From IMG/VR virus record IMGVR_UViG_3300033571_020726, positions 1 through 64,000 of that record: DNA of 64,000 bases. One strand, 5' to 3'. The notes beneath the pieces are model-generated. The model was not told the DNA's origin and searched no databases. It was given only the letters and a program-made list of their open reading frames with translations. Positions 1 through 9,541 of the stretch are shown piece by piece. Both the position numbers and the translations under genes were made by a program. Source of the DNA: a virus. Position 1 is the stretch's first letter; every line of letters begins with the position of its first letter.

Positions 1-1
1 A

Positions 2-313
2 AGAAAAATAAATAATAGTTTTCATTATGGTTTATTTAAACAAAAAAATAATGATGTTATTTATCCCGAATTCATTAATCATTCAATTAATACAGGTCCT
101 TTTTTTTTAGAATTAAATACTATTCCTTCTGAACAATTAATGCCTTATAATATTGATATAAATTTTAATGAATCACATGATTTTTTTAATAATTCTAAAA
201 ACGATATCGTATTTAAAAATGGCGCATACCTATATTCAGATAGACATTGGGATATAGATTATAATACATTTGATATTATATTTAAAGGTGTATTTGAAGG
301 TGATGTATATTAA
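2..313 (+). CDS. C-terminal end of an unidentified, probably virion, protein (partial)
   Basis: This is the last 103 codons of a gene that starts before the window; the frame runs open from base 2 to the TAA at 311-313. The visible part is rich in Asn, Asp, Phe and Tyr and ends in the strand-like segment IIFKGVFEGDVY. No family is recognised. Because it sits 18 bases upstream of two tail-fibre-like genes on the same strand and has the same composition, a structural role is the simplest guess, but that is inference from position only. Confidence 0.6.
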   Translation, partial: RKINNSFHYGLFKQKNNDVIYPEFINHSINTGPFFLELNTIPSEQLMPYNIDINFNESHDFFNNSKNDIVFKNGAYLYSDRHWDIDYNTFDIIFKGVFEGDVY

Positions 314-331
314 AAAAAGGATAATAAATAA

Positions 332-1780
332 ATGAGTAATGTAATACCAAATGGTAATAAAATTCATTCATTAGGAAAAAATGATGGATTTGAAATAATT
401 AGATGGAATGAATTATGGGTAGGCTCAATTGATACAGACACAGGCATTTCAGTTAATATTCATGACTTTTCACAAGATAATTTAGATTTAACAAATCAAA
501 TATATGACGCATTACATGTAAGAGGACATATTTCATTATTACAAGGGGATTTTTTTATTAGGGATTTTATAAATAAATTTTTAATATTAAATATTGCTGA
601 AGAATTAAAAAATTTATCAAATTCTGTAATATCTATGAATCAAAACAATGATTCAAATCATGTCAGACAAATTAATGAAATAAGTGTAAACAATTCTGGT
701 AGATATAATCAAAATAATAAAATTTTAACATTATATACAGATGATATTAATGAAGTAACAAATGATCCTGGATTACCTCACTTATGGTGGACACAGGATA
801 GATTTGATATTTCTTTCTCAAAAAAGAAGTCGACAGACTTAAACGATAGTAATAATTTATTAAGATACAATAATTTAAATTTTGGTATTATTGATTCAAC
901 ATGTATTATTCCTGGAATTAATCAACAAACAATGAAAATTGATCAATCATTATTACCTTCTGATATTGTAAATTCTAATAATATGTCAAATAATAAATCA
1001 TTAATTGTTGGTACTTTAGCTGAAAGAGATACATACGAAACGCCATTTGAAGGTTTATTTTGGAAAATATTAGATAATGCAAATCCAACAGATAATGATT
1101 TATTATACATATATAATGGTACAGAATGGATTGAAGTAATAGGCAATATCATTAATCAAAATGATATTGTAACGAATATTAATAATTTAAATTCTTTGCA
1201 AATTGATAATTCAAAAAATATTACAAATTTTACAACGCAATATATCGACGAGTATGAAAATATTGACTTTACTTCTGCTAAAAATATTTATTTTTCAAGG
1301 CAAAGATTAAAAGATTCAATTTATTCAAATGATAATACAATTTTAATTACAAAAAATGAAGAAAATAAAACAACACTCTCATTAGTAGGTTATAACCCTA
1401 TTTCAAATATAGAACAAGTTTATAATTCGTTAGGTTTTTCATTTGTACCAAACCATTCAGAACAATATTTTAACTCAAATTCATTAATTCCAAATGATCT
1501 TTATAAATCTTTTAACTTTCGTGGTACTAGTAATCCAGGATCAGTAATGATTGGACAAATTAGAAAAAGTTTTGCAGCTGATAATATTCTAAATGTTTCT
1601 CTAACTTTTAATTTTTTAAAACCTTTATTCTTTACTGATACAAATTATATTCAGTTTATTAAAAGTAATTCAAATTTACAAAATACTTCTATTTTTCAAT
1701 TAAAAGAAAAAGTAGTTTTAATAGAAAAAGTTAAAGAAGAAGTATCAAATGAAATTCTAAATATGATTACTTCTTTTTAA
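332..1780 (+). CDS. Tail-fibre-like virion protein, first of a tandem pair
   Basis: This 482-residue protein starts 11 bases after an AGG ribosome-binding site. It is a paralogue of the next gene: both have an N-terminal block LGK...IRW..LWVG, a central block NDPGLPHLWW, and a K-I-x-x-S-L-L-P motif (here MKIDQSLLPSDIV). That motif resembles the GKIPxSQLP segment common in phage tail fibres. A further block near residues 235-270 (FEGLFWKILD...IYNGTEWIEV) matches a small beta module known from fibre proteins. The last 25 residues look helical. It most likely forms part of a fibre or its attachment to the tail. No receptor-binding or enzymatic domain could be named. Confidence 0.65.
   Translation: MSNVIPNGNKIHSLGKNDGFEIIRWNELWVGSIDTDTGISVNIHDFSQDNLDLTNQIYDALHVRGHISLLQGDFFIRDFINKFLILNIAEELKNLSNSVISMNQNNDSNHVRQINEISVNNSGRYNQNNKILTLYTDDINEVTNDPGLPHLWWTQDRFDISFSKKKSTDLNDSNNLLRYNNLNFGIIDSTCIIPGINQQTMKIDQSLLPSDIVNSNNMSNNKSLIVGTLAERDTYETPFEGLFWKILDNANPTDNDLLYIYNGTEWIEVIGNIINQNDIVTNINNLNSLQIDNSKNITNFTTQYIDEYENIDFTSAKNIYFSRQRLKDSIYSNDNTILITKNEENKTTLSLVGYNPISNIEQVYNSLGFSFVPNHSEQYFNSNSLIPNDLYKSFNFRGTSNPGSVMIGQIRKSFAADNILNVSLTFNFLKPLFFTDTNYIQFIKSNSNLQNTSIFQLKEKVVLIEKVKEEVSNEILNMITSF
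762..792 (+). repeat. 31-base segment shared with 2277-2307
   Basis: These bases are identical to 2277-2307 in the next gene and encode DPGLPHLWW and neighbours in both. It marks the tandem duplication of the two fibre-like genes and could allow recombination between them. Confidence 0.85.
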
Positions 1781-1837
1781 TTATTTTGTTGATAATTAAA
1801 TTTATAGTATTAATTAAATAAAAAGTAAGGATATTTT

Positions 1838-3535
1838 ATGAGTAATTTTCGACCTGATTTTAATAAACAACATATTTTAGGTAAACCGCCTACAGATTTA
1901 AATGATTTATCTACAGCTATTCGTTGGGATAAATTATGGGTAGGTGCAATTGATGCTGATGAAAAAATTAATATAAATACTAATGAACTTCCAAATGAAG
2001 ATGGTGAATTAAGTTTAAATGCAATTTCAGCTATAGGTAATATTAGACAAACAGACGGTTATTTATTTATTCCTGAATGGTTAAACAGATCTAATTTAAT
2101 AAATGTTGCAGAAGAAATAAAAAATATTAAAAATGAATTATCAAATTTTACGACAAATAATCAATTGACTGGTGTTATTGAAGGTATAAATTTAATTGAT
2201 ATTAATAATCAGCAACAATATAATTCTAATACAAAAAAATTAACATTATATACAAAAGATATTGATGAAGTGACAGATGATCCTGGATTACCTCACTTAT
2301 GGTGGACTGAAAATAGATTTAATACATCTTTTTATTTAAAACATTCTACAGCATTAGCTGATAGTGAACAATTACTTAGAACATCACAACTAAATGATGG
2401 CTCACAACAACAATTAACTGATATTGTTAGAATCATTCCTAAATTAGATGAAAACATGAAAATACCTTTATCGTTATTACCAGACAATATAGTAAATCCA
2501 CCTGTGCAAGTATCAAAAGTATATTCTGGAACAAATCAACAAAGATTACAATTTAATAATAGTTTATTAGTTGAAGGTGATATTTGGAAAGTGACTGATG
2601 ATTCGCAATTAACATATATTTGGAAACCTAACATATGGCTTCAATTAACGCAACCTACAAATTTCGATTATATTAAATCAATCAATCAGGATTTACCTTC
2701 TTCAAATGCAACTTTTGTTAGACCTAATTTACCATCTTTAGGGAATCCTGTTGGTAATGTTGTACTTGAAACAAAAAATATTCCTGAACAATCTGGCTTA
2801 AATGTTGCAACTGATTTAATGTATTTTTCAAGAGATCGTGTCTTCTCTTCAATAATCTCAACAGATCAATATATAAAAGTGCAGCAAGATCAGATAACAA
2901 AGAAAACACAATTATCATTTGATACTAGTTTATTACAATCAACTAACATTACAATACAAGATATTTATAATGCAATAAATGTTGATGGTGTACTTTTAAA
3001 AAAATCTTTTAACGCACAAACACAAAAAATTGATATTAAATTAGATTCAGCTAACTTTTTTAAATTATTCACAGGTATAGATTCTATTATTACTCCGACA
3101 GTTGTTTCACCTAATCCGAATCCTACTTTAGCAGCTGCAGGTCAAGATGCTATTAAATTTGATGTTAATATTAATAGTTTAAAAACACAGGTTGTTAATT
3201 CTATGACAATTACTAAACAAATATCAACAATTGTTACAGATTTTAATATTAGCAGTTTTATTACACCTACACCTAATTCATATGTTTTTTGTAAGGTAAA
3301 AAGTGGTTCTTCACTTATTTTAACAGACAACTCTGCACATAATACTGCTATAGGAACAATATTAGTGTTAAAGCCTGATACATTAAATGGTTCTATTACT
3401 GTAAAACAATATATATATGGATCTGGTTCAAATATTACAAATATTAATACTTTACAAATAAATGGCAGTGATACAGCGCATGTTTATCGATATCAAAATT
3501 TAGCAAATCAACCCAGATGGGATAGAATATTATAA
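1838..3535 (+). CDS. Tail-fibre-like virion protein, second of a tandem pair
   Basis: This 565-residue protein is a paralogue of the preceding one. The two share the N-terminal LGK...IRWDKLWVG block, the DDPGLPHLWW block and the KIPLSLLPDNIV motif, and 31 consecutive bases are identical (2277-2307 against 762-792). It carries a C-terminal beta-rich module (about residues 475-565) that is absent from its neighbour and resembles modules in several fibre genes further on; the chain ends RWDRIL. The start is supported by AAGG eight bases upstream. It is probably a fibre or fibre-linked structural protein whose C-terminal module faces outwards; that orientation is inferred from fibre proteins in general. 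Confidence 0.65.
   Translation: MSNFRPDFNKQHILGKPPTDLNDLSTAIRWDKLWVGAIDADEKININTNELPNEDGELSLNAISAIGNIRQTDGYLFIPEWLNRSNLINVAEEIKNIKNELSNFTTNNQLTGVIEGINLIDINNQQQYNSNTKKLTLYTKDIDEVTDDPGLPHLWWTENRFNTSFYLKHSTALADSEQLLRTSQLNDGSQQQLTDIVRIIPKLDENMKIPLSLLPDNIVNPPVQVSKVYSGTNQQRLQFNNSLLVEGDIWKVTDDSQLTYIWKPNIWLQLTQPTNFDYIKSINQDLPSSNATFVRPNLPSLGNPVGNVVLETKNIPEQSGLNVATDLMYFSRDRVFSSIISTDQYIKVQQDQITKKTQLSFDTSLLQSTNITIQDIYNAINVDGVLLKKSFNAQTQKIDIKLDSANFFKLFTGIDSIITPTVVSPNPNPTLAAAGQDAIKFDVNINSLKTQVVNSMTITKQISTIVTDFNISSFITPTPNSYVFCKVKSGSSLILTDNSAHNTAIGTILVLKPDTLNGSITVKQYIYGSGSNITNINTLQINGSDTAHVYRYQNLANQPRWDRIL
2277..2307 (+). repeat. 31-base segment shared with 762-792
   Basis: Second copy of the identical segment in the tandem fibre-like genes; it lies in the same part of the protein as the first copy. 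Confidence 0.85.
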
Positions 3536-3614
3536 TTTTCTTTTTTATTAGATTTACAGATTTTTATATATTTTGAAATATTTATTTATTAATTAGAAAA
3601 TTAAAGGAAATACA

Positions 3615-6600
3615 ATGGTCGCTTCATTTAACCCTAGTTTTAATAAGGGAAACGATTTAGGAAAAATTGATAGAAAATGGAGACATATCTATATCGGAAA
3701 TATCTATTCAGACTTTGTAGAAATAAAAGAAGGAGGATTAAATGTTGTTGATTCTCCTAATATTAACCCTGGATTAAATGCAGTAAATTTTGGAAATAAT
3801 AATCTTTATATTCGATATAATCGCAATAATAAATTAGGTTCAGTAGACAATGGCGGAAATGAATTAAATTCTATATTAGAAAATATTGATAATGATTTAC
3901 AATATACATCTGATGATTTAAATACTTTTAAATTATTATGTACATTTCTCTTTAAAAAAATACAAGATCCCTATTGGAATGATCCTTATACAATAGACAA
4001 TTTTAACGGAATAGATCCTGAAACTTTTCATCAAACAAATGATCCAGATATTACATATCCTTTGAAGCAGGGTGAAGTTTTTTTAGATTTAGATAATAAA
4101 AATTTATTATTCTTTGTTCCTGATATTACTGTTTATAAAAATGCTAGACAATTTTCAATTGATAACCCAGGAATTGACCCAGCAAATATTCCTAATTATT
4201 ACTCATATGAACAACCTCAAGATTGGATTGACGCAAACAGACTTGAAGGGTTTTTAACATTATCATTAGGTTTTAATAAAGATGATTTTGCAACAAAAGT
4301 ATTTGTAAACAGCACTGTCAATACAGCAATCGCTAATTTAATTGACGGTGCACCTGATATTTTAGATACATTAAATGAAATAGCTGCTGCAATAAATAAT
4401 GATCCTGATGCTTTTAATACTTTGCAAACGCTTATCGACACTTTGTCAAATGACACATATCGTAAAAATGAAACATACACCCAAACAGAAGTTAATACCT
4501 TAATTAGTAATTTATCAACAACTTCTTCTAAAAAACCATGGGATTATTTTATAGGCTCAGATACTGTCAGAGGTGAAATTAATAATATCACTGACGTATA
4601 TACACAAATCAATCAGAATAATCTTGTACAAAATCCTCAGAAGTCTATACCTAAAACACTTTTAATCAAACCTGACGCAACAGGATTATATAATAACGAA
4701 ACGAGTATCTTACAACTTAATATTACAAATATATATCAACAATCATTGTATAAAAACGCTGACGATTATGTAAAATTTAAAAAAATAGAAGTAGATATTT
4801 CAAATGTTATTTATTCGAATGGCATTATTACATTTGAAAATGTGCAAATTGAACAAATAAAAATATTAGATTCACAAAATTCAAAAATACCATATACTAT
4901 TCGAATAATCAATTGTTTAATTACAAATACTTTAGATTCTAGATTAATTATTAATGATGATTCTGGTAATCCAAATGTTAAAATTGAAATAAGAAATTCA
5001 AAAGTTAAAAATAATTTTAATAATAATGCAATCTATTTAAAAAAAGGTCAAATATTTATTGAAGAATCTGAAATTTCTTATTTAAATGAAACAGCAGGCG
5101 TTGATGTTATTAGTTTATGGCAAAGTCAAAATAATTTTAATATATCCACAGATTTAAAAACATATTGTGAGATTAACAACTCAAAGATATATGGCGTATG
5201 TGAAGTAAATGATAATGTAAAATTAAAAATAAAAAATTCAATAATAATAAATGCTTCTGATACATATAATGGCGCGTTATTATATGCTATAGGTACTGAT
5301 TCAACACTTGATTTACAAACAGTGCATTTTTATAAAAAAGAAAATACAGTTTCAGCTGATATACATATCGCTGGTAATGGTAATTGTTACGTCGATCATA
5401 ATATTTATGAATTATCTTTTCGTTTAGATCAAAATGGAAATATGATTTTAGATGGCGACAAACCAATTGCACGTAATGTAGGTTTTGAAAATTCAATAAA
5501 TAATGGTAAAGGTATAACAACAGAATTTTTCTATAAACCACTTGGTTATAATTTGTTTTTTTACGATGATGAGAGGGCTAGAGATGCAATTTCAATAGCA
5601 TTAACATCATCGCAACAACAAGATGGAGTAAATCTACCTTTTTTTGAAGAGGAAGGTTATGAAAATTATCCGCATAATCCTAAAGGTATAGAATTTAAAC
5701 ACTATGACGATAAAAATGTAATAGGTCTTGATATTTCAGGTGTAAATATTCATGATTTAACAAATGGCGATCAAATTGCGTTTAAAAATGAAACAAATAT
5801 ATTTGTAGAAAATCAAAATTTAACAGCAGGATTTAAAGCATATGAAAATGTAAATATTGGTAATTATGATATTAAAACTTCTGATCCTGATATATATTTC
5901 GATACAAATATCTCATTAAAATCTCAAGGTTTAACAAGCGATAATTTACCTAATTTATTTGAACTTCGTGGAGATTATATTGAAATAAAAAGAAATATAG
6001 ACGTTTCAAATGATTATATTTTTGAAACTGAACTTCAAACAAATACACTACTTTTAGATACAATTAATTCAAATATACTTGCAAATCCACCTGAATATGT
6101 TTATTTACCTACATTTAAATTCAATGATAATATTTGGACATCTATTAAAGACCCTGTATATAATAGCAATATTGCAAACAAAAATTATGTTGATACAGAA
6201 ATCACAACTATTTTTAGCGCTTTAAATAATATAAAATTAGATGATATTACTGATGTTAATACAACAGGTTGGCAAAGAGATGTATCTGGTAATATTTTAA
6301 TTGATAATGAAACGGGTGATAAATTAAAAGCAACTACACAAGATGGAATGATTTTATCTTATGGCCCACATGAAATCAATGATTTAGATTATGATCCAGG
6401 AAAAACAGAAGATTGGCATGCAAAATTTATTAATGTTAAACCTAGTTTTAAATTTTACGCAGATAATAATCCTAATCAAGCTTTACAATCAATTAATAAT
6501 ACACCATTTGAAGGCATTTATGAGTTAGATAACGTAAAAAATACATATAATTTTATTAATACACAAGATTGGTATGATATTGTATATAATACAGATTCTT

Positions 6601-8687
6601 TATTTCGTTTAAGAGGTATTCTACCATTAGATACTACAAAAACAGAACATATTGAAAATGGTATTGACAAGTCTTTAGCAGGGGCAAATGATTATTGGAG
6701 TGCAGACGAATATTCTTTATTTTGGAATAATCAAATTACAAATCAACTTAATGTATCAAATGATAAAATTCATCCTGATCTTCAAAGCAATGAACCTATT
6801 CATACAGCACAGGAGTTTGATGGATCTGGTGGATATGAACCTGTTGCAATACAAAATAAAATTAGATTAGCTAAAAATTATACCTATCATGATACAGATG
6901 TAGCATTAAGATATGATGGCGCAGGTAAAGTATATATAGCAAAAGCGAATGAAACAAAATTTGGTAATAATTCAGGCTCATATACTTATAATATTCTAAA
7001 TAGAGCAGGTTCTTCTACTACTGTTACAGATATTCATCCTACGCCAACAAATGTAGGATATGCAGTTAACCCTCAAAATTTATTTGCTGCATATGCACGT
7101 CGTGATATGACTAACTTAACAAGGGCTACATTAGGTGCAACAGTAGGAAACAGGATATTACGTCATGAAGATGAAGTAAATTATGCAAGATGGAATTTAG
7201 GTTTTATTACAGATTTTGATATAAATAGTGATAAAGTTTATTTAAAATATGATAGAGACAGTGACGAATATAAATCAGCAGATGCAACATTTCAATATTA
7301 TGATTATTTACAAATACAGTCAGAAGATACAATAAATGGTATTGTTAATAGCGAATTAAATAATACTTCTTCACCATGGAATCCAATTAATGCTAAATTA
7401 AATCGATATTATTTTGTTACATGTTCTACTAATGTGAATGAGAAAAACTTAATCATCCTTCCAGAAATTACTGCTGATTCAATTGGTCATTCAATTGTTG
7501 TTAAGAAAGAAAACGCAGCAGGAAAATTATTGATTTGGACAAAAATACCAAATGATGAACGCTTTTTATTACAAGATGGTGTAACTATATCACAAGATCA
7601 ATCAACAGGATTTGTTCAAATAAATATTGATAATATGGGACAAGTTATTAAATTTATGTCAAATGGCAATCCTACTGATCCGTATTGGATTGTTGAAGGA
7701 TTCTTTGGCAATGGTGGTGTGGGATTTGATGTAAATTCAAATAGAGAAATAATTCAGGATCAAATTATTGCGCCATTTTTTGTACATGATCCTATTGAAC
7801 CTGCGACACATGATCCTGCAATTTCTTTTGAATATGATTCTGTCGCAGATGCAAATGACAGAATCATTGCAAAAATAAACTTTGCTACACAGGAACAAGT
7901 TAATGAAGGTATTATAACAAATAAACCTATTACACCTAATACTTTACAAACAAAATTAACAAATTCTTTATCTGAATATGTTTTAACTAATAATTTTAGT
8001 AGCTTATTCAATACAAATGTTGGAAGTAGCGCAACTTTAACGCAAAAAATAAATGATCAAATATCTGGAAAAGCAAATTCAAGTGATTTAGGAACTGCTG
8101 CATATGTAGATTTAGGATCACAAGTAGGTAATGTTCCTGAAATTGGTTCAGATTTAACGAATAATAATTTTGTAATTACTGATGCTTCTGGCAAATTAAA
8201 AACAGGTACAATTACATCATCAGAAACAACTTTAGGTCTTATTCGACTTGCTACACAGGATGAAGTTGATACAGGGACTGGTGATGATGCTGTTACACCT
8301 GAAGCATTATTGAATGCAATTACAGGAAATACAACAATAAAACAAGCAATAATTCAATCAACTTCTGCAACTTATTCTTATGAATCATTAGTCGGTTCTG
8401 CATCTACTAATACACCTCCTACTTTTAATATTGTTACTGGTAAATATTATTCAATTACTACAGATAACAGAGGACAAATAACTTTAAATTTACCAGCGAT
8501 TAGTACTAATGCAATTGCAGGTTCAATTATTAGACTTAAGTTTAAAGAAAATCTTAGTGGGTTTAATATTAAAATTAATCCTAATGGGTCTGATAAAATT
8601 GATACATTAACAGAATGGATATTAGAACACAAAGGACAAGCAATAACTCTTGTATCAGATGGTACAAGTGAATGGGAGATAAACTAA
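3615..8687 (+). CDS. Long tail fibre protein with beta-helix-like section
   Basis: This 1690-residue protein begins with the block LGKIDRKWRHIYIGN, the LG-x-KW-x-x-I/L-Y motif typical of phage fibre N-termini. Residues about 235-290 contain a stretch like DILDTLNEIAAAINNDP, a hallmark of phage tail-fibre repeats. Residues about 360-580 alternate short strands with Asn-rich turns (for example IEIRNSKVKN, IFIEESEISY), suggesting a parallel beta-helix. Late segments (TTLGLIRLATQDEVDTGTG, about 1540-1570, and a similar one near 1430) are fibre repeats ending in VTPEALLNAI. Two copies of a beta-sandwich module occur near residues 1262-1367 and 1605-1690. It is probably a main receptor-binding fibre. 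AAAGGA lies seven bases upstream of the ATG. Confidence 0.8.
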   Translation: MVASFNPSFNKGNDLGKIDRKWRHIYIGNIYSDFVEIKEGGLNVVDSPNINPGLNAVNFGNNNLYIRYNRNNKLGSVDNGGNELNSILENIDNDLQYTSDDLNTFKLLCTFLFKKIQDPYWNDPYTIDNFNGIDPETFHQTNDPDITYPLKQGEVFLDLDNKNLLFFVPDITVYKNARQFSIDNPGIDPANIPNYYSYEQPQDWIDANRLEGFLTLSLGFNKDDFATKVFVNSTVNTAIANLIDGAPDILDTLNEIAAAINNDPDAFNTLQTLIDTLSNDTYRKNETYTQTEVNTLISNLSTTSSKKPWDYFIGSDTVRGEINNITDVYTQINQNNLVQNPQKSIPKTLLIKPDATGLYNNETSILQLNITNIYQQSLYKNADDYVKFKKIEVDISNVIYSNGIITFENVQIEQIKILDSQNSKIPYTIRIINCLITNTLDSRLIINDDSGNPNVKIEIRNSKVKNNFNNNAIYLKKGQIFIEESEISYLNETAGVDVISLWQSQNNFNISTDLKTYCEINNSKIYGVCEVNDNVKLKIKNSIIINASDTYNGALLYAIGTDSTLDLQTVHFYKKENTVSADIHIAGNGNCYVDHNIYELSFRLDQNGNMILDGDKPIARNVGFENSINNGKGITTEFFYKPLGYNLFFYDDERARDAISIALTSSQQQDGVNLPFFEEEGYENYPHNPKGIEFKHYDDKNVIGLDISGVNIHDLTNGDQIAFKNETNIFVENQNLTAGFKAYENVNIGNYDIKTSDPDIYFDTNISLKSQGLTSDNLPNLFELRGDYIEIKRNIDVSNDYIFETELQTNTLLLDTINSNILANPPEYVYLPTFKFNDNIWTSIKDPVYNSNIANKNYVDTEITTIFSALNNIKLDDITDVNTTGWQRDVSGNILIDNETGDKLKATTQDGMILSYGPHEINDLDYDPGKTEDWHAKFINVKPSFKFYADNNPNQALQSINNTPFEGIYELDNVKNTYNFINTQDWYDIVYNTDSLFRLRGILPLDTTKTEHIENGIDKSLAGANDYWSADEYSLFWNNQITNQLNVSNDKIHPDLQSNEPIHTAQEFDGSGGYEPVAIQNKIRLAKNYTYHDTDVALRYDGAGKVYIAKANETKFGNNSGSYTYNILNRAGSSTTVTDIHPTPTNVGYAVNPQNLFAAYARRDMTNLTRATLGATVGNRILRHEDEVNYARWNLGFITDFDINSDKVYLKYDRDSDEYKSADATFQYYDYLQIQSEDTINGIVNSELNNTSSPWNPINAKLNRYYFVTCSTNVNEKNLIILPEITADSIGHSIVVKKENAAGKLLIWTKIPNDERFLLQDGVTISQDQSTGFVQINIDNMGQVIKFMSNGNPTDPYWIVEGFFGNGGVGFDVNSNREIIQDQIIAPFFVHDPIEPATHDPAISFEYDSVADANDRIIAKINFATQEQVNEGIITNKPITPNTLQTKLTNSLSEYVLTNNFSSLFNTNVGSSATLTQKINDQISGKANSSDLGTAAYVDLGSQVGNVPEIGSDLTNNNFVITDASGKLKTGTITSSETTLGLIRLATQDEVDTGTGDDAVTPEALLNAITGNTTIKQAIIQSTSATYSYESLVGSASTNTPPTFNIVTGKYYSITTDNRGQITLNLPAISTNAIAGSIIRLKFKENLSGFNIKINPNGSDKIDTLTEWILEHKGQAITLVSDGTSEWEIN

Positions 8688-8688
8688 A

Positions 8689-9210
8689 ATGGCTTTCAAT
8701 GAAACCAAAGTTAATGGAAAATTTGGGACTACTATTACATTAACAACTGCTGATATAGATGAGGCACAAAACGGTCTTAGACCTTATGCAACTTATGCTA
8801 GGGTTGCTCCAATTATTACAGAAGAAAGATTCACAGCGAATCCTTCATATCAAGATAAACATTTTTATACTGTAGGTGAATTGGTTGTTAAGACGACTGA
8901 TTTATTATATTGGAAAATTCTATATCCTACGAAAATAAATAAAATTTCAGCGCAAGTTTCAACAGCACCAACAGGTGATAATATTGTATTAAATATTAAA
9001 AAAAAGAGAAACGACAATGGGACAATTACAAATACGACAATTAAAACGCTAACAGTTTTGCAAAATCAAACAACTGCACAGACGGGAAATGATGAAGAAT
9101 TTACGTTTGATGAATTAGATTCAATAGGTATCGAAGTACAAGTTGTAGGATCAACAATTAAAGGCAGTGATTTAGTTGTTTCTTTTAAATATTTTTCGAC
9201 AGGTATTTAA
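8689..9210 (+). CDS. Small tail-fibre-associated protein, function unknown
   Basis: This 173-residue protein starts one base after the stop of the long fibre gene, so the two are probably translationally coupled. It is Thr-rich and strand-rich throughout (for example VVKTTDLLYWKILYP and DLVVSFKYFSTGI at the end), without a signal peptide, membrane segment or Cys pair. No family was recognised. The tight link to the fibre suggests a fibre tip, a capping subunit or an assembly helper. That role is an inference from position. Confidence 0.6.
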   Translation: MAFNETKVNGKFGTTITLTTADIDEAQNGLRPYATYARVAPIITEERFTANPSYQDKHFYTVGELVVKTTDLLYWKILYPTKINKISAQVSTAPTGDNIVLNIKKKRNDNGTITNTTIKTLTVLQNQTTAQTGNDEEFTFDELDSIGIEVQVVGSTIKGSDLVVSFKYFSTGI

Positions 9211-9257
9211 AAATATATTGATATTTATAAAATAAATTAAAAAAGGTTTTATAAAGA

Positions 9258-9539
9258 ATGATTATTGAAAGAAGAGACGTTTTATTTTTAATTGATAAAG
9301 ATAAAAATGAATTTTATTATAATATAACTTATGAATTTGATGAAAATTTAAATTCACATTTAATTAGGGTTAAAATAAATAATAGCGAATATGATCATTT
9401 AATTCAATATTATAATCCTATTACAAATAATCATTGGCAAACAGCTGATGAAGCATTTAATTATATTTTAGCGGGTATTCAATTTATAGACATTAGTTTA
9501 CAAATTGATAAAACAAACAATATAGATGGAAATATTTAA
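9258..9539 (+). CDS. Small hypothetical protein in the fibre region
   Basis: This 93-residue protein is preceded by AAAAAAGG about 10 bases before the ATG and ends two bases before the next gene. It is acidic and predicted to mix strands with one helix (TADEAFNYILAGIQFI). There is no recognised domain, membrane segment or metal-binding motif. Its position directly in front of the first of three related adhesin genes, with a two-base gap, suggests co-translation with it. It may help fold or attach that adhesin, but nothing in the sequence shows this. Confidence 0.55.
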   Translation: MIIERRDVLFLIDKDKNEFYYNITYEFDENLNSHLIRVKINNSEYDHLIQYYNPITNNHWQTADEAFNYILAGIQFIDISLQIDKTNNIDGNI

Positions 9540-9541
9540 AA

